Origin: Paramecium tetraurelia
Taxonomy: Eukaryota > Ciliophora > Oligohymenophorea > Peniculida > Parameciidae
DNA length: 64,000 nt
Direction: 5' to 3'
Assembly (NCBI RefSeq): GCF_000165425.1
Contig: NW_001799637.1
Location: 62,001 to 126,000, forward strand
A program made the translations under genes and the position numbers. The notes beneath the pieces were generated by a model. The model had not been told where the DNA came from and made no database searches. It was given only the letters and a program-made list of their open reading frames with translations. Below, piece by piece: positions 25,364 to 39,000 of the stretch. Positions within the stretch are counted from its first letter, which is position 1. Each line of letters opens with the position of its first letter.

Positions 25364-26968
25364 ATGATCGAACATAAAAGTGAACTTCATTGCTCTGGAA
25401 ATCATTCAAACGCCGATATTATAATGGTCTCCTATGATCCATCTCTTAAAAGGAATTAGAGATTGCTTTGTCAAAAATGCCTTGATTCTCTTCAAGTATC
25501 AACTAAAGTAGAGGGATTCAATAAAACTCTGTCCACTATTCAAGAAAATCATTAAAACAGAGTCAATTCATAGTAATTCCTAATAGAGAAATCTATACAG
25601 TTTATTGAACCTCTATAATAAGAAATCTAATCTATTAGAGATAAGTTTGTGAATATTCTAGATACCATCATCAAATTCACTGCTGATTGGAAGATGGAGT
25701 TATAACAAATTTCCAAGAAACCAATGGTTCTTAGTTTCTTTGCTGAATTAGAATCATTAGTGTATAGATAATAGGATAATATGTAATAAGTGATATTTGA
25801 TCAAATAAACAAATTGAATCAAACATACTCAAAATCTATCATCAACTAATTGCCAATAATTAAGGAAGACCCATTCAAAGAAATAGAATTAAAATTGAAC
25901 AATTCTGAAAAAATGCTGAACAATGAATTTCTTCAATTTGATTTTAATGTCTAAATTAAAAATAATAAAAAAAGTCCAATTTCAATAAACTTGAAGGAGA
26001 TTAAAAGAGTCGAGTCAGAAAAAGGAATATCGCATATTATTTTTGATAAGACAGGATAGATGATGATTACAATCAATGAAGGTAAAATAGGAGTCTGGAA
26101 ATTTGCTAGTGGCAATTTGGAATAGTAAGCTTCTTGGGTTGCTCACTAATCAGATATTAAGTGTGCAATTCTATCATGCAATTAAAATCCTTACATTCTA
26201 ACAGCTGCAGACATGACAATTAAAATTTCCTTAAGAATTAATGAAATGTATTGGAAAAGTGATTTCGAATCTTAAAAACTTGACAATCACATAGGTTGCA
26301 TGATTATTTCCAGAAATGAGGATTACCTCTTTACTAGTTGTGAAAATGTTATAAGCATTTGGAGACTTAATTATACGCAAAAGAAATGGTTGACTTTTTA
26401 ATATTCTTTGAAATAACACAAATGGGCAATAAATGCTATGAGTATTAATAAATCTGAAAATAAATTGGTATCATGTAGTAAAAATAAATAACTCATCATT
26501 TGGGGTTTAAATAAAAATAATCAATGGGAATACAAATATGATGTTAAATAATCAATTTTAGATATTGGGAATGCTCTCTATTTTCTAAAAGATTCTTAGT
26601 TTATTTTACTTTCAGGAGAGTTGGATACTCAAGATAATGTTTATGTATATGAAGAATAGAATGAACAATTTTAAGAGGTGTTAAAAAAGACTCTTAAATT
26701 ACCAAAGATCAAAGGGGATTCCTCCATTTCACCAATAGTGTATATAGATTAATAGTAGAACATACTCTTAATTTCATAAAAAAACGATCTCTATTTAATA
26801 TTAGAAAAGAGTGACGGAAGCTTTTATATAATTAAACAAATTAACAGAATCATAGATATTCATTAGTAATCTCAAAGTTTAGCTTAGGATGGAAAATACT
26901 TAGTTTATAGTAAATATGATAATAGAGACAATCGAAACTATTTAGTAGTAAACGAGATATAATACTGA
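25364..26968 (+). CDS. WD40-repeat protein with N-terminal zinc-like motif, 534 aa
   Basis: Single exon of 535 codons. The N terminus has C10-x3-H14 ... C36-x2-C39 around DPSLKRNQRLL, a possible zinc site shared with the protein at 1388-3101. A helical region (~60-200) follows, then a beta-propeller of about six or seven WD40 units, visible as repeats ending IGVWKF, ISIWRL and LIIWGL with alternating beta strands. The final blades are degenerate. WD40 propellers scaffold complexes; partners here are unknown. Many Gln are TAA/TAG. The layout (B-box-like plus coiled coil plus WD40) recalls large ciliate-specific families. Confidence 0.75.
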
Positions 26969-27840
26969 TAACTGGTTTCATATTGAATTAATAAATTACC
27001 AAAGCATAATTCTAATATAATTACATGATTTTCTGTCTACATGTAAATCTCTTGATTCTACTTGGTTTGGAATTAAATTTAAATGTTCTTTAAACCCAAA
27101 CCTAATATATTATATATAATAAACTTGTATTCTAATAGATATAACTGTCTCTTCTAAAGCGCATTCTGATAGAGTATTTTGACATAATCTTGAATTAGGC
27201 ACATCAAATTCATATGTCAGAAGCATTCATATCAGATGATAAACATAATATAGTTAGGAATCCCTATAACAAGACCTAATTACAAAGTTTTAGGATTTGA
27301 TAAAAAAATATCAAATTAATTCTAATTAAGCAAACTTATTTTATTAATATGATTGCAAAGAAATTTTTAATTAATATATGTCAATGAAAAGTTGAAATAT
27401 ATACGTACAATAAAGGATGAAGAGAAAATAAGTAATGAAGTGACCTGCAAAAAAAGATAGATTTTCAATGAATACATTAAATTTTATTGAGCAAGCAAAT
27501 TTAAAAGAGAATCAAGGTATTATTCTTTTTTAAACGTATATGGAAATGCATAAAATATATTATAATTAATTAAACAATAATTATTAATCATAATTCTATT
27601 AAATAAAATCAATAATTAGATCTACTTATCAACCATTCGATTCAATGACTTCTAAAATAGTTTTAGTTTGAGTATAAGATGACACTAGTTGAATAAAGGT
27701 AAAAAGATTTTTTGCTCATTATTTATTCTGGTATAAATAAATGGAAAACTAGGCCAGAATTCATCAGAAAGTAATAAATCTTAGAATATTTAGTAAATAT
27801 CTACTTTGCCACAATCCAATATTATTATCATTCTAATTTA
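26969..27840. other. Intergenic region, nothing recognised
   Basis: About 870 bp of AT-rich sequence with only short, TGA-interrupted frames on both strands. No RNA gene recognised. Confidence 0.45.
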
Positions 27841-28790
27841 ATGAGCAATAATACGAACAATGATTTAGCGGATTAGAATACTTCACAATAAAGTTTCAGC
27901 CCATAGCCACTTGAGACATCAAAAGGAATTGCAGAGAATACAAATCAATATAAATGTTTTTAATCTCTCATATATTTTAGATTCAACTGATTTTTAGGAT
28001 CCTTATGTAAAAGGTCTATTTTTCAAGAATTTGTATTGCTGTTTGATAGGACAGTTCCTCTACAACTTACTTATGATTATTCTAACATTTAGTGCAGGAA
28101 TGATAAATTGGTTGGTGACTGAAGATGATTGTAATTAAAGATCCAGTAGAGAAGAAGAAAATTGTGTAGTAACACCAAAATGGTTGTTTTATTTTTCTTT
28201 AGTTGTCTCAATAATATTGTCATTCACAATATATTTTGGAGGAAGCGCTGTAAGAAAAGTAATATCAAATTATCTTATGATAGGGTCCCATAAAAATCCT
28301 AATATAAATTTTCTACCCAATATTTTATGGATTTACATTTTCGTCTATATTCGCTTTTATGATTTACAATATGCATCCATTAGGGATTTGGGAAACATTG
28401 AGTAGTATGTTTCTAATCTTGATATTTTTAAATATTGCTTATTGCGGCAAAAGAGAGGTTTCTTGCCTATGTATAAATAATTTCATATTTTATAGGTAAA
28501 ACGATTATTATTATTGTCCCACCAATATTGTTATCAGTATTTTTTTTATCGTTCAAAGCAGTTTTATATGGGATCTTTTTGGAAGGTACAATTATCAGTA
28601 TGTTTTATGGATTCTATTTAATTTTGGAAGCAAGCTTAATTCTTAAAAGCCGAGTAAAATTTCCTTAAATATTATTTAGAGACTAAATTTATAACCTGAA
28701 GACTATTAGATCGCATCTTTGTTACTTAATGGTCTTCTCGTTCAACCATTAGTAAGAGTAGCTGATATAATACTTAGTATTGTAATGTGA
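27841..28790 (+). CDS. TMBIM family protein (Bax inhibitor-1/Lifeguard-like), 282 aa
   Basis: TMBIM proteins are multi-pass ER/Golgi membrane proteins that modulate calcium and cell death. Removing introns at 27956-27980, 28259-28283, 28471-28495 and 28654-28679 gives 283 codons. After a Gln/Ser-rich N terminus, DPYVKGLFFKNLYCCLIGQF matches the family entry motif (xVRxxFxxKVYxxLxxQ). It is followed by about seven membrane helices, including TPKWLFYFSLVVSIILSFTI, IFYGFTFSSIFAFMIYNM and SMFLILIFLNIAYC. The C terminus EDYQIASLLLNGLLVQPLV matches the family end (DDYxxAALxLYLDIINLF), with Gln and Pro substitutions. All four introns are needed to obtain continuous helices. Confidence 0.8.
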
Positions 28791-31700
28791 AAAATTATAA
28801 TAAATAAGATTACATTAAAAAATAACAATCTTTAAATAGCATCATTTATTCAAAGTTTAATTAATTGAATCTTTTCTATTAGTGAATTAAGACTTTGAAA
28901 TATACTTCATTAAAATATTAATTGTGATTTCCATTAGGCTTTATTTGGTTCTTATTCAATCCACGGGTGTCATGTTACTTTTGACTATGATATATAAATA
29001 CTCCTAAATTTGAATTGAGTAAGATCTTATATGTAAGGAATGAATGCAGTTTTCATAGGATAATTGCTACTAATTAATATATCTTCATTAAATTGCTAAC
29101 AATATGGCAAGCAAATAAAATGGATGGATACCAAATTAATAATAATCTTGTAATATAAACAAAGTTAATTCTAGTAGTTTTCCAGTTTTATCCATTTTGT
29201 TTTTTCCTAGAGTTAGTTTTCCTTATTAAGATAATCATATAATATCATAGTTTTTTAATATAAGAATTTTGAAGAGAATCTAACCTTTTTTTTCTTTGAA
29301 CTTGATTAGTTTCAAAATGTAGCTTTTCTCTCACTATTTGAAGTGTCTCAACAAGATGATAACTTCTTATTTTATCTAAATTTATCCAACACTGATTGCT
29401 AAAATAAAACCAGCCCAACTGGCTTCAACTAAAATAGATTTTTCTAATATTATTATTTTTAAGGTGAATTTATCAATTGAAATTCTTGATTATAGTTCTG
29501 TCAATTTTTTTAATGTAATAGTTTATAACTATGGAGCATAATATACATTACTATTAAAGGATGCAATTAATGATTCAAAAATTTACATTAATAAGTCGCT
29601 ATTAAAAAATAATCATGCACCTTAAAGTTAATTAATTTCAGTTGTCGATGCTATAATCTGGTATAGATAGCATCACTCAGACATCGTATAAACTATACAT
29701 AAATAATACATATATTGTGTTATAAATTTCTTATTAATATTATTGTGTTATAAAAAAAGTAAATCCTTTTATTCAAATATAATATCTTTAATAATAACGT
29801 ATTTAATTAAAGAAATACTAATTTGTATTTAGATTTTTAGATGAAATTAAGATATTTATAGAAATACCTAAAGATGTTAAGTGAAAACTATTTGCACAAT
29901 TTTCTACATTATGAAAGATTAGTTATAATAAAATTGTATCAACATTACTGCCTGATTGATGAGCTATTTACAGCTTTAATCTAGAAAGAATTAAAAATGA
30001 TTTTGAGCATAATATGAGTTTTTATCATCTTTCAATAATAATGTTATGTTGAATTCTAAAAGTTAATTATATATGTAATCTTGGATATCAGTATATTTGA
30101 AGAAATTCATCATTAAGAATTGAATTTATAAAATAAAATACATAACTAATTAAAAATAATTGTATTTGTAATTTAAATTATTTTATTGGTTTTCAAACTA
30201 TTTCATAAAGCTCTCAAAGATAATTAGTTTAAATTTGTAATATTGATTTAATATTATTTTATAATTCTTCTTGTGTAATAATTCTAATTGGTGAATGAGC
30301 ATTATCAAAAAGTTAAATATTTTATTTTTAGGATACATAATAATAATTCAAATTGTAACAATCCAAGTTTTATTTTTCATAGGTCCAACCTGGTCTTCGT
30401 TATAATTTTATTGAGATTATTCCTGGGTGTATGAGTCTGTCCATTCTAAAAATAGATTATATAAATATATTACTAAATCTATTTAATTGCCAATTCTTTA
30501 ATTCTTAATTTCCGGTTAAGATAGTTTGCATGAATCCTATGCCTGCTAGAAAATTAAGTTTTTAGTTTCCGTCTTATCTAAAATTGTGTACTCTAACTAA
30601 ATATTAATTCTCATTTATCCAAGTTTCAATATAGAATTTGGATAAATTATCATCAGCTTGTTTTTCATCCAATACACTATGAATTAAAAAAGAGGAGCAA
30701 TATATTTATAGAGATAATATGATGTATTATTGGATTAATCATTAGTGGTGGTGGATCATACAACTCTTAAGGTAAGTGATATTTTGAAATAGAAGATCAA
30801 TGCATTTCAATATATCCATGCTAAAAAAAAAGATTGCTCAAAACATAATGAACTATTAAAGTGTTGAAATATATTAGGGAGAGGTTTTGGTTTGACCCCA
30901 ATATTTGAGTATAGAAGAGAAAAAAAGGGAATACGAAGAACTCTTGATAATTTGCTCTTTAAATCTTGAATATAATCTTAATGCAAGAAATGCCATTGGA
31001 AAACCTCCCTTTCAAACTTCAAGAGATAAAAATTCTTAGTTATTATTTCAAATTTAGTCTAAATTCTGATATTCAGTATTCTAACTTTGATTATGCTAAA
31101 AGAATCTAACAATTTTTATTTTGTATTTGCACTTGATAGCTTATAAAAATAAATTAAAAAAACACAAAGAATTAAGAAAATGATTAATATTTTCAAAAGA
31201 AATGTTAACTCATTTTTTAAATAGTGAGATTCTAAACGTAATTTTAATAGTAATCTAGAAGTTTTTATCTATCCCACCAAAGACGAGTAAATTAATAGGA
31301 AGGAATGCATTTAACTTTCTTATAGAATGTTTTATCCCAAGGTTTTTTAGATAGAAATATGGCTTAAGATTTGGGGTTTACGATTTCTTTGGGGCATTAG
31401 ACACTTTTTTCTTTCAATTTTTTAATTTGACATAATTTCATATTGAATAGCCTTAAGTTATATTAAAAAGAGTGCTTTAAGCTTTAGATTAGCAGAATAA
31501 CTGCCCCAGACTCTGTTATCCTGTTGATTTTATGTTGTGTTCTTTTTTAAAAGTGATCTTCTAAGTTCGACAGCATTTCTGTTTTTCTAAATGAACAGCT
31601 GATCTGGAGATCTTTAATAAGTCTTCTTCATCTTAAAAATTATTCTACATTTTGAATTTTATTGTTTAACCATACACTCAGCCTAAGAAATTTACTTCAT

Positions 31701-32378
31701 TGCAGTCAATCTAATTTCTCTCTTTATTAATTCATACAAATTATTCATTAAATTCTATTAATTTCTTAATTAAATAAATTCTCTGGAAAATTTCACATTC
31801 TCAGGATTTCAAACTCTTAATGATTATTTGAATATCTTATATTTTAAATTTTTATATATTTTATTTCTGAAATAAACTAGGTCTATTAAAAAATGTTATT
31901 ATGAGTTAAACTTATCTTTAAAATAGTTAAAGTTGCATGACTCTTGTTTATTTTTTAAGGTTGAAGTCTCATCATACTTAAACAAAATCCCATTCACAAT
32001 AACCTTATTTATTGAAAATTCTTTATTACGACCTATCCTAATGACTTTCAAATTATAGTAATATTAAAATCTAAAGATTAAACATAAGGTTCAATTATTA
32101 GGGAAAAGCATACTCTTGATTATTATGATATAAAAAAAATTAAATTTCAGGTCCAAAGAATCTAGTTAAATTAATCATTCAGTTTTAATGTACTATTAAA
32201 AATTTAATGAATACTTAGATTTTCAAAGTAACTAATGAATATTTGATTTTATCATTTTGTTTCTTTTAGGTTCAAAAACATAATAAAAAAAGAAGGTTGA
32301 TAATTTTCTGCATATTGCAGGTGCACTAAAATTAGAATTATATGCTGAAGAATGAGATCTTTGAAATATGAATAAATA
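28791..32378. other. Gene-poor region with possible relics
   Basis: About 3.6 kb in which I cannot assemble a full gene. Best open frames are 29317-29844 (plus, 175 residues, ATG to TGA) and 30214-30738 (minus, no ATG; listed separately). In the ciliate code frames of this length arise by chance in AT-rich DNA. Around 30850-31140 short plus-strand pieces such as MQEMPLENLPFKLQEIKIL look like decayed coding sequence. No transposon ends, RNA genes or long repeats seen. Confidence 0.4.
30214..30738 (-). CDS. Possible 3' exon or gene relic, unknown
   Basis: TGA-free frame ending at TGA 30216-30214. Protein-like content includes DNLSKFYIETWINENQYLV and IHPGIISIKLQ with balanced composition. No ATG at the 5' end of the frame, so it is an exon of an unresolved gene or a relic. 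No domain recognised. Confidence 0.3.
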
Positions 32379-32957
32379 TTGAATAAATATGATAAATCAA
32401 TTAGATTCCGGACTCAAACTATGTTCATAACAGTTTTGCAATGCTTGTACGAAGATTCCACATATTGCAACAAATTCGGCCACAGGGTAATTAAAAGTAA
32501 AATCAATTTTTCCATACTAAAAGAATATATCTTATTTACTACCACATCATCTGAAGACTAACCGAAACCCATACCAATAGTAATGAGAGTTTAACCAAAA
32601 ACAAGACAACATAGTTATGCCCAAAATACTCCTGTGTTCTCTTTGCAGGTTCTGAATAATCCAAGCAAAAAGGAAAGTATGAATAGAGATCCTCCACCTA
32701 TGGTTAGTGCAAGGTAGGTAGAATAGTCATCGAATTTAAATTCCTCGCTGTTTTCATTGATTTATTGAACTTAATAACAATATTGAGACATCCAACAACA
32801 AATGTAGAGACACATGGAGAAGTTACTCAAGAATGCACTAATGGTATTAGATGAATAACTTACTAATGTTTGGGCGCCCTAAGTTGATTAGAATATAACT
32901 TACATTGTTTTTGCAGAATGTTAAATATAAATATAAAAATTAATATCAATACTGTGA
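32379..32957 (+). pseudogene. Possible short gene with an unrepaired break
   Basis: Starts MNKYDKSIRFRTQTMF and reads as Ser/Gln-rich protein, with two closely spaced in-frame TGAs near 32766 and 32784, then continues in the same frame with a convincing helix (QQQMQRHMEKLLKNALMVL) to TGA 32955-32957. No GT-AG intron of the right length removes both stops in frame. It may be a pseudogene, or a gene with a sequence error. Its 3' end overlaps the end of the minus-strand coiled-coil gene by 12 bp. Confidence 0.4.
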
Positions 32958-35837
32958 TGCAATTTTGGATTTCTTCTGAGATTCCGTAAAGTTTAACTTC
33001 ATTCTAGAAAGTTTTTCTTTTTGTTAATGAATTTCCACTCTCAACTCCTCTATGGTTTTATCAGCTCTTTCGTTGATTGGAGATTTGTTAGGTGTTCGCA
33101 GAGTAGGAGATCCATAATTTGGTGGTTTTTAATAAGTATCTAAGTAAATAACTGAATATCTACACTATTGTTTTATCATATTGGGAGATCGATTGAATCC
33201 TTAACTAGAAGATAGAGAATGTTTAAGGAAAACATGGGATTAATCAACTTTCTCGTTTTTTTATACCAAAACCTCTAATTGTTGAATTTACTATTAGTAT
33301 TCTCTGGAAACCTAATCCAATTTCCTTTCTGACATAACTTTAAAATCATTGTATCGTTATTCAAAGTATTGTCTCTCCTTCTATGTAAAATCTACAGTTT
33401 GCTAAATTTGGATTCTAAATAGTATTCAAAATTATTTACAGTTCTTCTTATAATTATGAAATCAATTTTTAGGAATGTATTTATTCAATCTCAGCTTTTT
33501 TTTGCAATTCTTTGCATAACTCATTAGAAATTTAGAATTGCGATTGTAAATTATCATTTTCCTACAATTTAAGACTCAATTGCTTTTTTAAATCATTGAT
33601 TGATTGATCATATTAGTAAATTTATTATATCTTTTATTTGATAGCAATATCTGATTCCTCTTATATCAATTTATACTCTCTTTTGACTTAATCAACCTTT
33701 CTGTCAAATTCTATTTCAAATTCTTTTAAAATAACTTCATGATTTCTCTTCTCCAAAAACAACTCCTAATTCGATAACTTAAAATAAATGTGGATTGAAT
33801 ACCTAAAGGATCTTTTTGATTTAACTTGACAAGAATTCCCTTATATCTATATCATAGCTTTTAAATCTATTTTAGATGAATTACTTAGTCTCATTCAATT
33901 ACTACTTTAATTATTCCTTCTACTTGCAAACTGATCTAATTACTTTTTGTTTTATCTTATTAAATTACACTTTTTGATCCTCCAATTATGAAGAGAGTAA
34001 CTATTTCTCTATATCCCAGGTTTTCTAATTCTTGCTTTAAATTTAGATTAGATCTTTTTCCTTACTCTTAAGTTCTTCTATTTAAGATAAAGCATTAGTG
34101 TATTATGCTATATATTATTCCAAATCTTAGATCAATTCTTAATGCTACTTTTCCAAGCTCTCAATTTATTCATTCATTTACTGTGATTCTTTCTCTAATT
34201 GATTATACTGTCTCATCTATTCTTCTGATTGCAATTTAAACTCCAACTTTAGTTTCTTTTATTGATTTTCAAAATTAAGAATGTTTTATTAATTTTCATT
34301 GCTGAGTTTATCGATTTCTTATTCGCAAGAAGCCTACCTTTTTAATTGTTCCTCCAACATTAAGCAATGCTCTTGTTTGAATAATTTACATCTCTATTCC
34401 AATTCTTCTCCCAATCGCTTATATGAAAAGGAACCCTTAATTTCGATTTCTAATTAGTTCTAGATATTTTCTATTATCTCATGTTATTATTGCTTCTCTC
34501 TTTCCAATTCACTCAAGTAGTCTTGGTTCTCTCTTAAAGTATTCAATGTTTATTCAGAAAATTGACGCAATTCATCGATATCATTCAATAATAACTTTAT
34601 ATTCTAATCTTTCTTGATCAACTCTTACTCTAAATGTTCTATCTTTAATTGTTAATCTTGAATCTCCTCACTTAATTCATCTCTCTATTAATTTATTTAT
34701 TTAATCTGATCTTCCAATTTTATGATACTTCTCTACTTGTTATCCTACTCATTCTATAGAGATTATTTCAATTATTGAGTTAAAGAGAATAAACTTAGCA
34801 CTTCTCTATCTTTATCATTTAACGTAGTTTCTAAACTTTTTGTTAAATGTTGCTAGATTAATGATTTCTCCTACTCCATATTCTACTCTAAGTTTTCAAA
34901 TTGCTTTTTATACTGCACCTCTAAAACCTTTATTGTAGACTTATGTTACCCTTATTAAAATTCGATATGCTCCTATAATTCTTTGATTTAATCCTATAAT
35001 TCTACAATGAAGGCATCTTTATTTTAAACCTCCTTTAGTTTCTATTTATAATCCCGTATTTTATTGGAACTTTTTAATTTTAGCTACTCTAAGGCTTCCT
35101 TGTATTTTTGAGATTCTTAATGTTTCTTTGATTTCAATTATTCGTATTCCCATTTCAATCTTTGAACTTCATTTTCTGCTATAACATTCTCATCTATTTA
35201 TAATTGATTCTTTCTATGCATCTCTTTAATTACTTTTTCCATTTCTTACTTCATAGTTTTATACTACTACTCAAGTACTTAATTAGCAGACCATTATTGT
35301 TCAAACTTTTGTCTAAATTCAAAAATCTCCTGATTTTTAAGTTTTTATTATGATTCAAATTAACTATAAGTTTCTTTCAAATTTGAAATTTCTTTATTCA
35401 ATTGGTTATTTTATTAAGAAAGTTCACTATTTTATCTATTTACCCTCTCTAGATTGATTAATAGCTTTTTATTAAGCTGGATTTGTTCATCGTGCATTTC
35501 TTAGAGGCCGTTCAACTCTTTTAATTGTAATATTTATTGTTCTTACAACTTTTGCTCGAGACTCATGATTAACTACTATTCTCTATCCAAATAATCTAAC
35601 TTCGCCTTTTCAATGGCCTCCTAAGATTATCTTAATTCTTATTAAAGTAAGAAGATCTCCTCTCCATAATTAAGTTAAAATGCTTCTAATGTGATTTCTT
35701 TTATCCGATTAAGGAATGCCCCTCTATTTTCAATTTCTATTTGTTCTCCAAATGCTTTCTTAGTGATGTCGATTATGCACTCTACAATAATAATCACTTG
35801 GATTACTTTCTAGCACTCTTTACTATAAAACGAACAT
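32946..35837 (-). CDS. Long coiled-coil protein, about 939 aa
   Basis: Introns at 35810-35831, 33778-33802 and 33415-33439 give 940 codons. The first exon is only ATG TTC, so the start is less sure than the rest. Beyond residue ~40 nearly the whole protein is a Leu/Glu/Lys/Gln heptad-rich coiled coil (for example LEQKLQEQQILQLKELNGL). It ends in a basic Ser/Pro tail (YGSPTLRTPNKSPI) and a last short helix. Such proteins in ciliates are often basal-body or cortical scaffolds; this role is inferred only from shape. No motor or other globular domain seen. Confidence 0.7.
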
Positions 35838-36014
35838 ATAGTTAATTTATAATTAAATTAAATCAAGGGTTTTGATAATCAATATTTTATATGTTTAATA
35901 AATAATATAAAATATTAAAACATCATAAAATATAAAGTACTAAGTAAACAAGGAGAAATCAATTAATTTAAAAACTAAATGCTGTTGATTTATTAAACCG
36001 AAATTATTAATACA

Positions 36015-39000
36015 TCATTACTCAACTTCTTATTAAATATAACTTAATTCTATTGTCTTTTATCTCACTTTGAGGTAAAAGTACAATAACAACAAGATGA
36101 TAATTGAAACAAGAGTGTATATCCATCTTTTACTTTTTTTTTCTAATGGAGGCGGTTTGAATGAAATATTATAAGTCCCGTTTGAAAATTCATTTATACA
36201 AAATATAGAAACATTAACCTGGCTTTATAATTTTTTATTCAAAAGGCACGTTACATTCCAAGTACCTATTGTGTAATTATATAAATGGTTTTTATAAATA
36301 TATAAGGCTGTTCCATTTTAATATTAGGAATTGATAACCATTGCATAATTAGATACTGTAGTGGTAAATGAACTTTACATTAAAATAGGTTCCATTAAAT
36401 TTCCATCAAACAGATTATTCAAATAATAGATTCCGACTATGTATTTCGTATTCTATTTAAATTGTTGTGTCAAAACCCCGTTCTAATAATAAGAATTGCC
36501 ATTATTAATTAAATCACCAAATGCTGGAATAGTTTTAAATCCTACTCCTAATCCTTGACAATTATTATTAGTTGAACATTTTTATTGTTCAAATTTTCCT
36601 TGTGCAATATAATTAATATTGTTTGAACTCACAAGTATTATTAAACCTTTAGGTAATATATTAATAATTAGAACCAAATTATATAATACACAATATGGAT
36701 AATAACAATTCTTTCCAGCACAGGGGCGGCGGTTGGAGCATNNNNNNNNNNNNNNNNNNNNNNNNNNNNNNNNNNNNNNNNNNNNNNNNNNNNNNNNNNN
36801 NNNNNNNNNNNNNNNNNNNNNNNNNNNNNNNNNNNNNNNNNNNNNNNNNNNNNNNNNNNNNNNNNNNNNNNNNNNNNNNNNNNNNNNNNNNCACTATTTA
36901 CTGTTTATATGTAAGAGTTATTCTGTAAAGCAAAGCATTCATTATTTATCGAAGTAATTAAAGAAAAGTTGCTATAATTAGGAATGCTGGTAGAATTATA
37001 TTAAAATGCTTGAGTTAAACTACAATGTTTATTTAAATTATTAGTTTAAGCAAGATTTGGTGGCCCACAATATCCAACTTATCTATCAAGAATTAAATTC
37101 ATTGGATATGAAAAGATTTTAGTATTATTAATTATATTATCTTTTGTTAGATTTATAGATAAATTTCTTTAATTCAAAAATACTGTGAAGTTTGAATATA
37201 AAACAATACTTTAATTAGGAGTCTATTAAAAGGCTGTCTCATTTAAGGATGAAGTTACATTATAATTATAAATAAATTAAGGGTATTGTATTGAATTGTT
37301 AAAGTCTTCATTGTAAAATTCAACATTTATCTGAAATTCCTACTTTCTATAAAGTTGAAGAATCGTATTGTTTTAAAGTAGTATTATTGATGATATATAT
37401 TGAAATTGTGGCACATAAAAGTAATAGCTTTTAACTGCCTAAACACATTAAATTGGTGAAGTTAATTTTAACATATAATACAAACTTTAATGATATGTTA
37501 AGAAAGGATTATAAACATAAACAGTGTAGTTACTAAAAGTTACATATAAGAATAGGTTATCTGATTATATTATTGCTTTATTATCCACATTTACGCTATA
37601 AAGATTCTTTACATAATAGTATTTTGGTAGATTTTGCAAATTATAAACTTAAAAGCACATATTTTGATAATCATTACACAGATATGATAAAATTAATTAT
37701 TAACTTATTAAATTTATCTATTTGATTGTGTAATTAACTTTGATTAGTGAAATTGGTTTTGGGATGCTATTTTAATCAATTGAAATTATTATCACTTCAT
37801 TTATATTGTTTATATATAACAAAGATGACTATAATTATGTATTGACTACTATTTATATCGGATTGAATTATAAATTATTGAACTAATGATTTATTGATGA
37901 TTAATTTAAAGTAAAATTATTTGTAAAATCAAATGTCATTATTTTAATTTATTGATTTGCAAATAGAATTATAATATTATTGAATGTAACTACAAAATCT
38001 GAAAATTATTACTCAAAAGTATAATTTGAATAACTAATTATACTATTATTAGAATTATAATATTAAAATAAATAGATTGTATTATTAGCACTAAGTCCAA
38101 TTATTATCATTTAAGGATTAATACTATAAGCAACTTATAAAGAACTAGCATTTATACTAATGTTAAATGAACATATTTAACTGAATTAGAAGATCGATTG
38201 AATACCATAGGAACCTATAATATCGATTGAATAATTATTATATCCTATTATATAAAAATATGTGTTTTGTTGAAATATAAGTGACAAAGATTATACTAAG
38301 CAGTAACGGTAATTAATTTGACCAGCTTGTTGTTAGCTCAATAATGTAAAATTTAAAGGTATTCCATCTGGATTTTGCTTATATTATAATAACTATCCAG
38401 AAAAACTCAAAAAAGAGTTTTAAACAATAATGCTCCATGAAAATTAATATTAGGGGAACTATTATTTAAACATTACATAGATATTTGTATCATTCTAAGA
38501 TAATACCTACAAATAAATTTTCGATTAATAGAATATTTTTTTCCCTTGATTCTGACATATAAGTCTAAATGTACTATTATTTCTAGCAGATTCTAAGTTA
38601 GTTAAATTGACTTATAAGGAAGGAAGTTAAATTTTATATACTATCATCTTTTAATTAAATGAAAATAATTCACTACAGTTAATTTATCAGAATTGAAATA
38701 TAATAAGGAATTATCTTGGTTAGTTAGGTGGTATGCAAACAGAAAGTGTGACTGCTTTTCGTCAATAAATATTTGAGAATTTAATTGAATTATTATAAAA
38801 TAGCTATTTTAGAAGATATTCAAAATGGACTCGAATTAAAGCCAATTAAAACGAGCTTATGTCTGAATTATTGAATTTTCACATCCTAAGAGCAAAATAA
38901 GGCAAGGTTAGTATTAATAATAATAAGCTAACAATATTTGATCACATTAAGAATAAATAGATAAATCATAATAGACATTGATGGTAATAAAATTATTCAA

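Noticed and set aside
29317-29844. 175-codon plus-strand ORF as a real gene
   Set aside because: With TGA as the only stop, frames this long occur by chance in AT-rich DNA; composition and lack of motifs do not support it.
36679-36957. ORFs crossing the N run
   Set aside because: Their translations are mostly X; only the family B frame outside the gap is meaningful.
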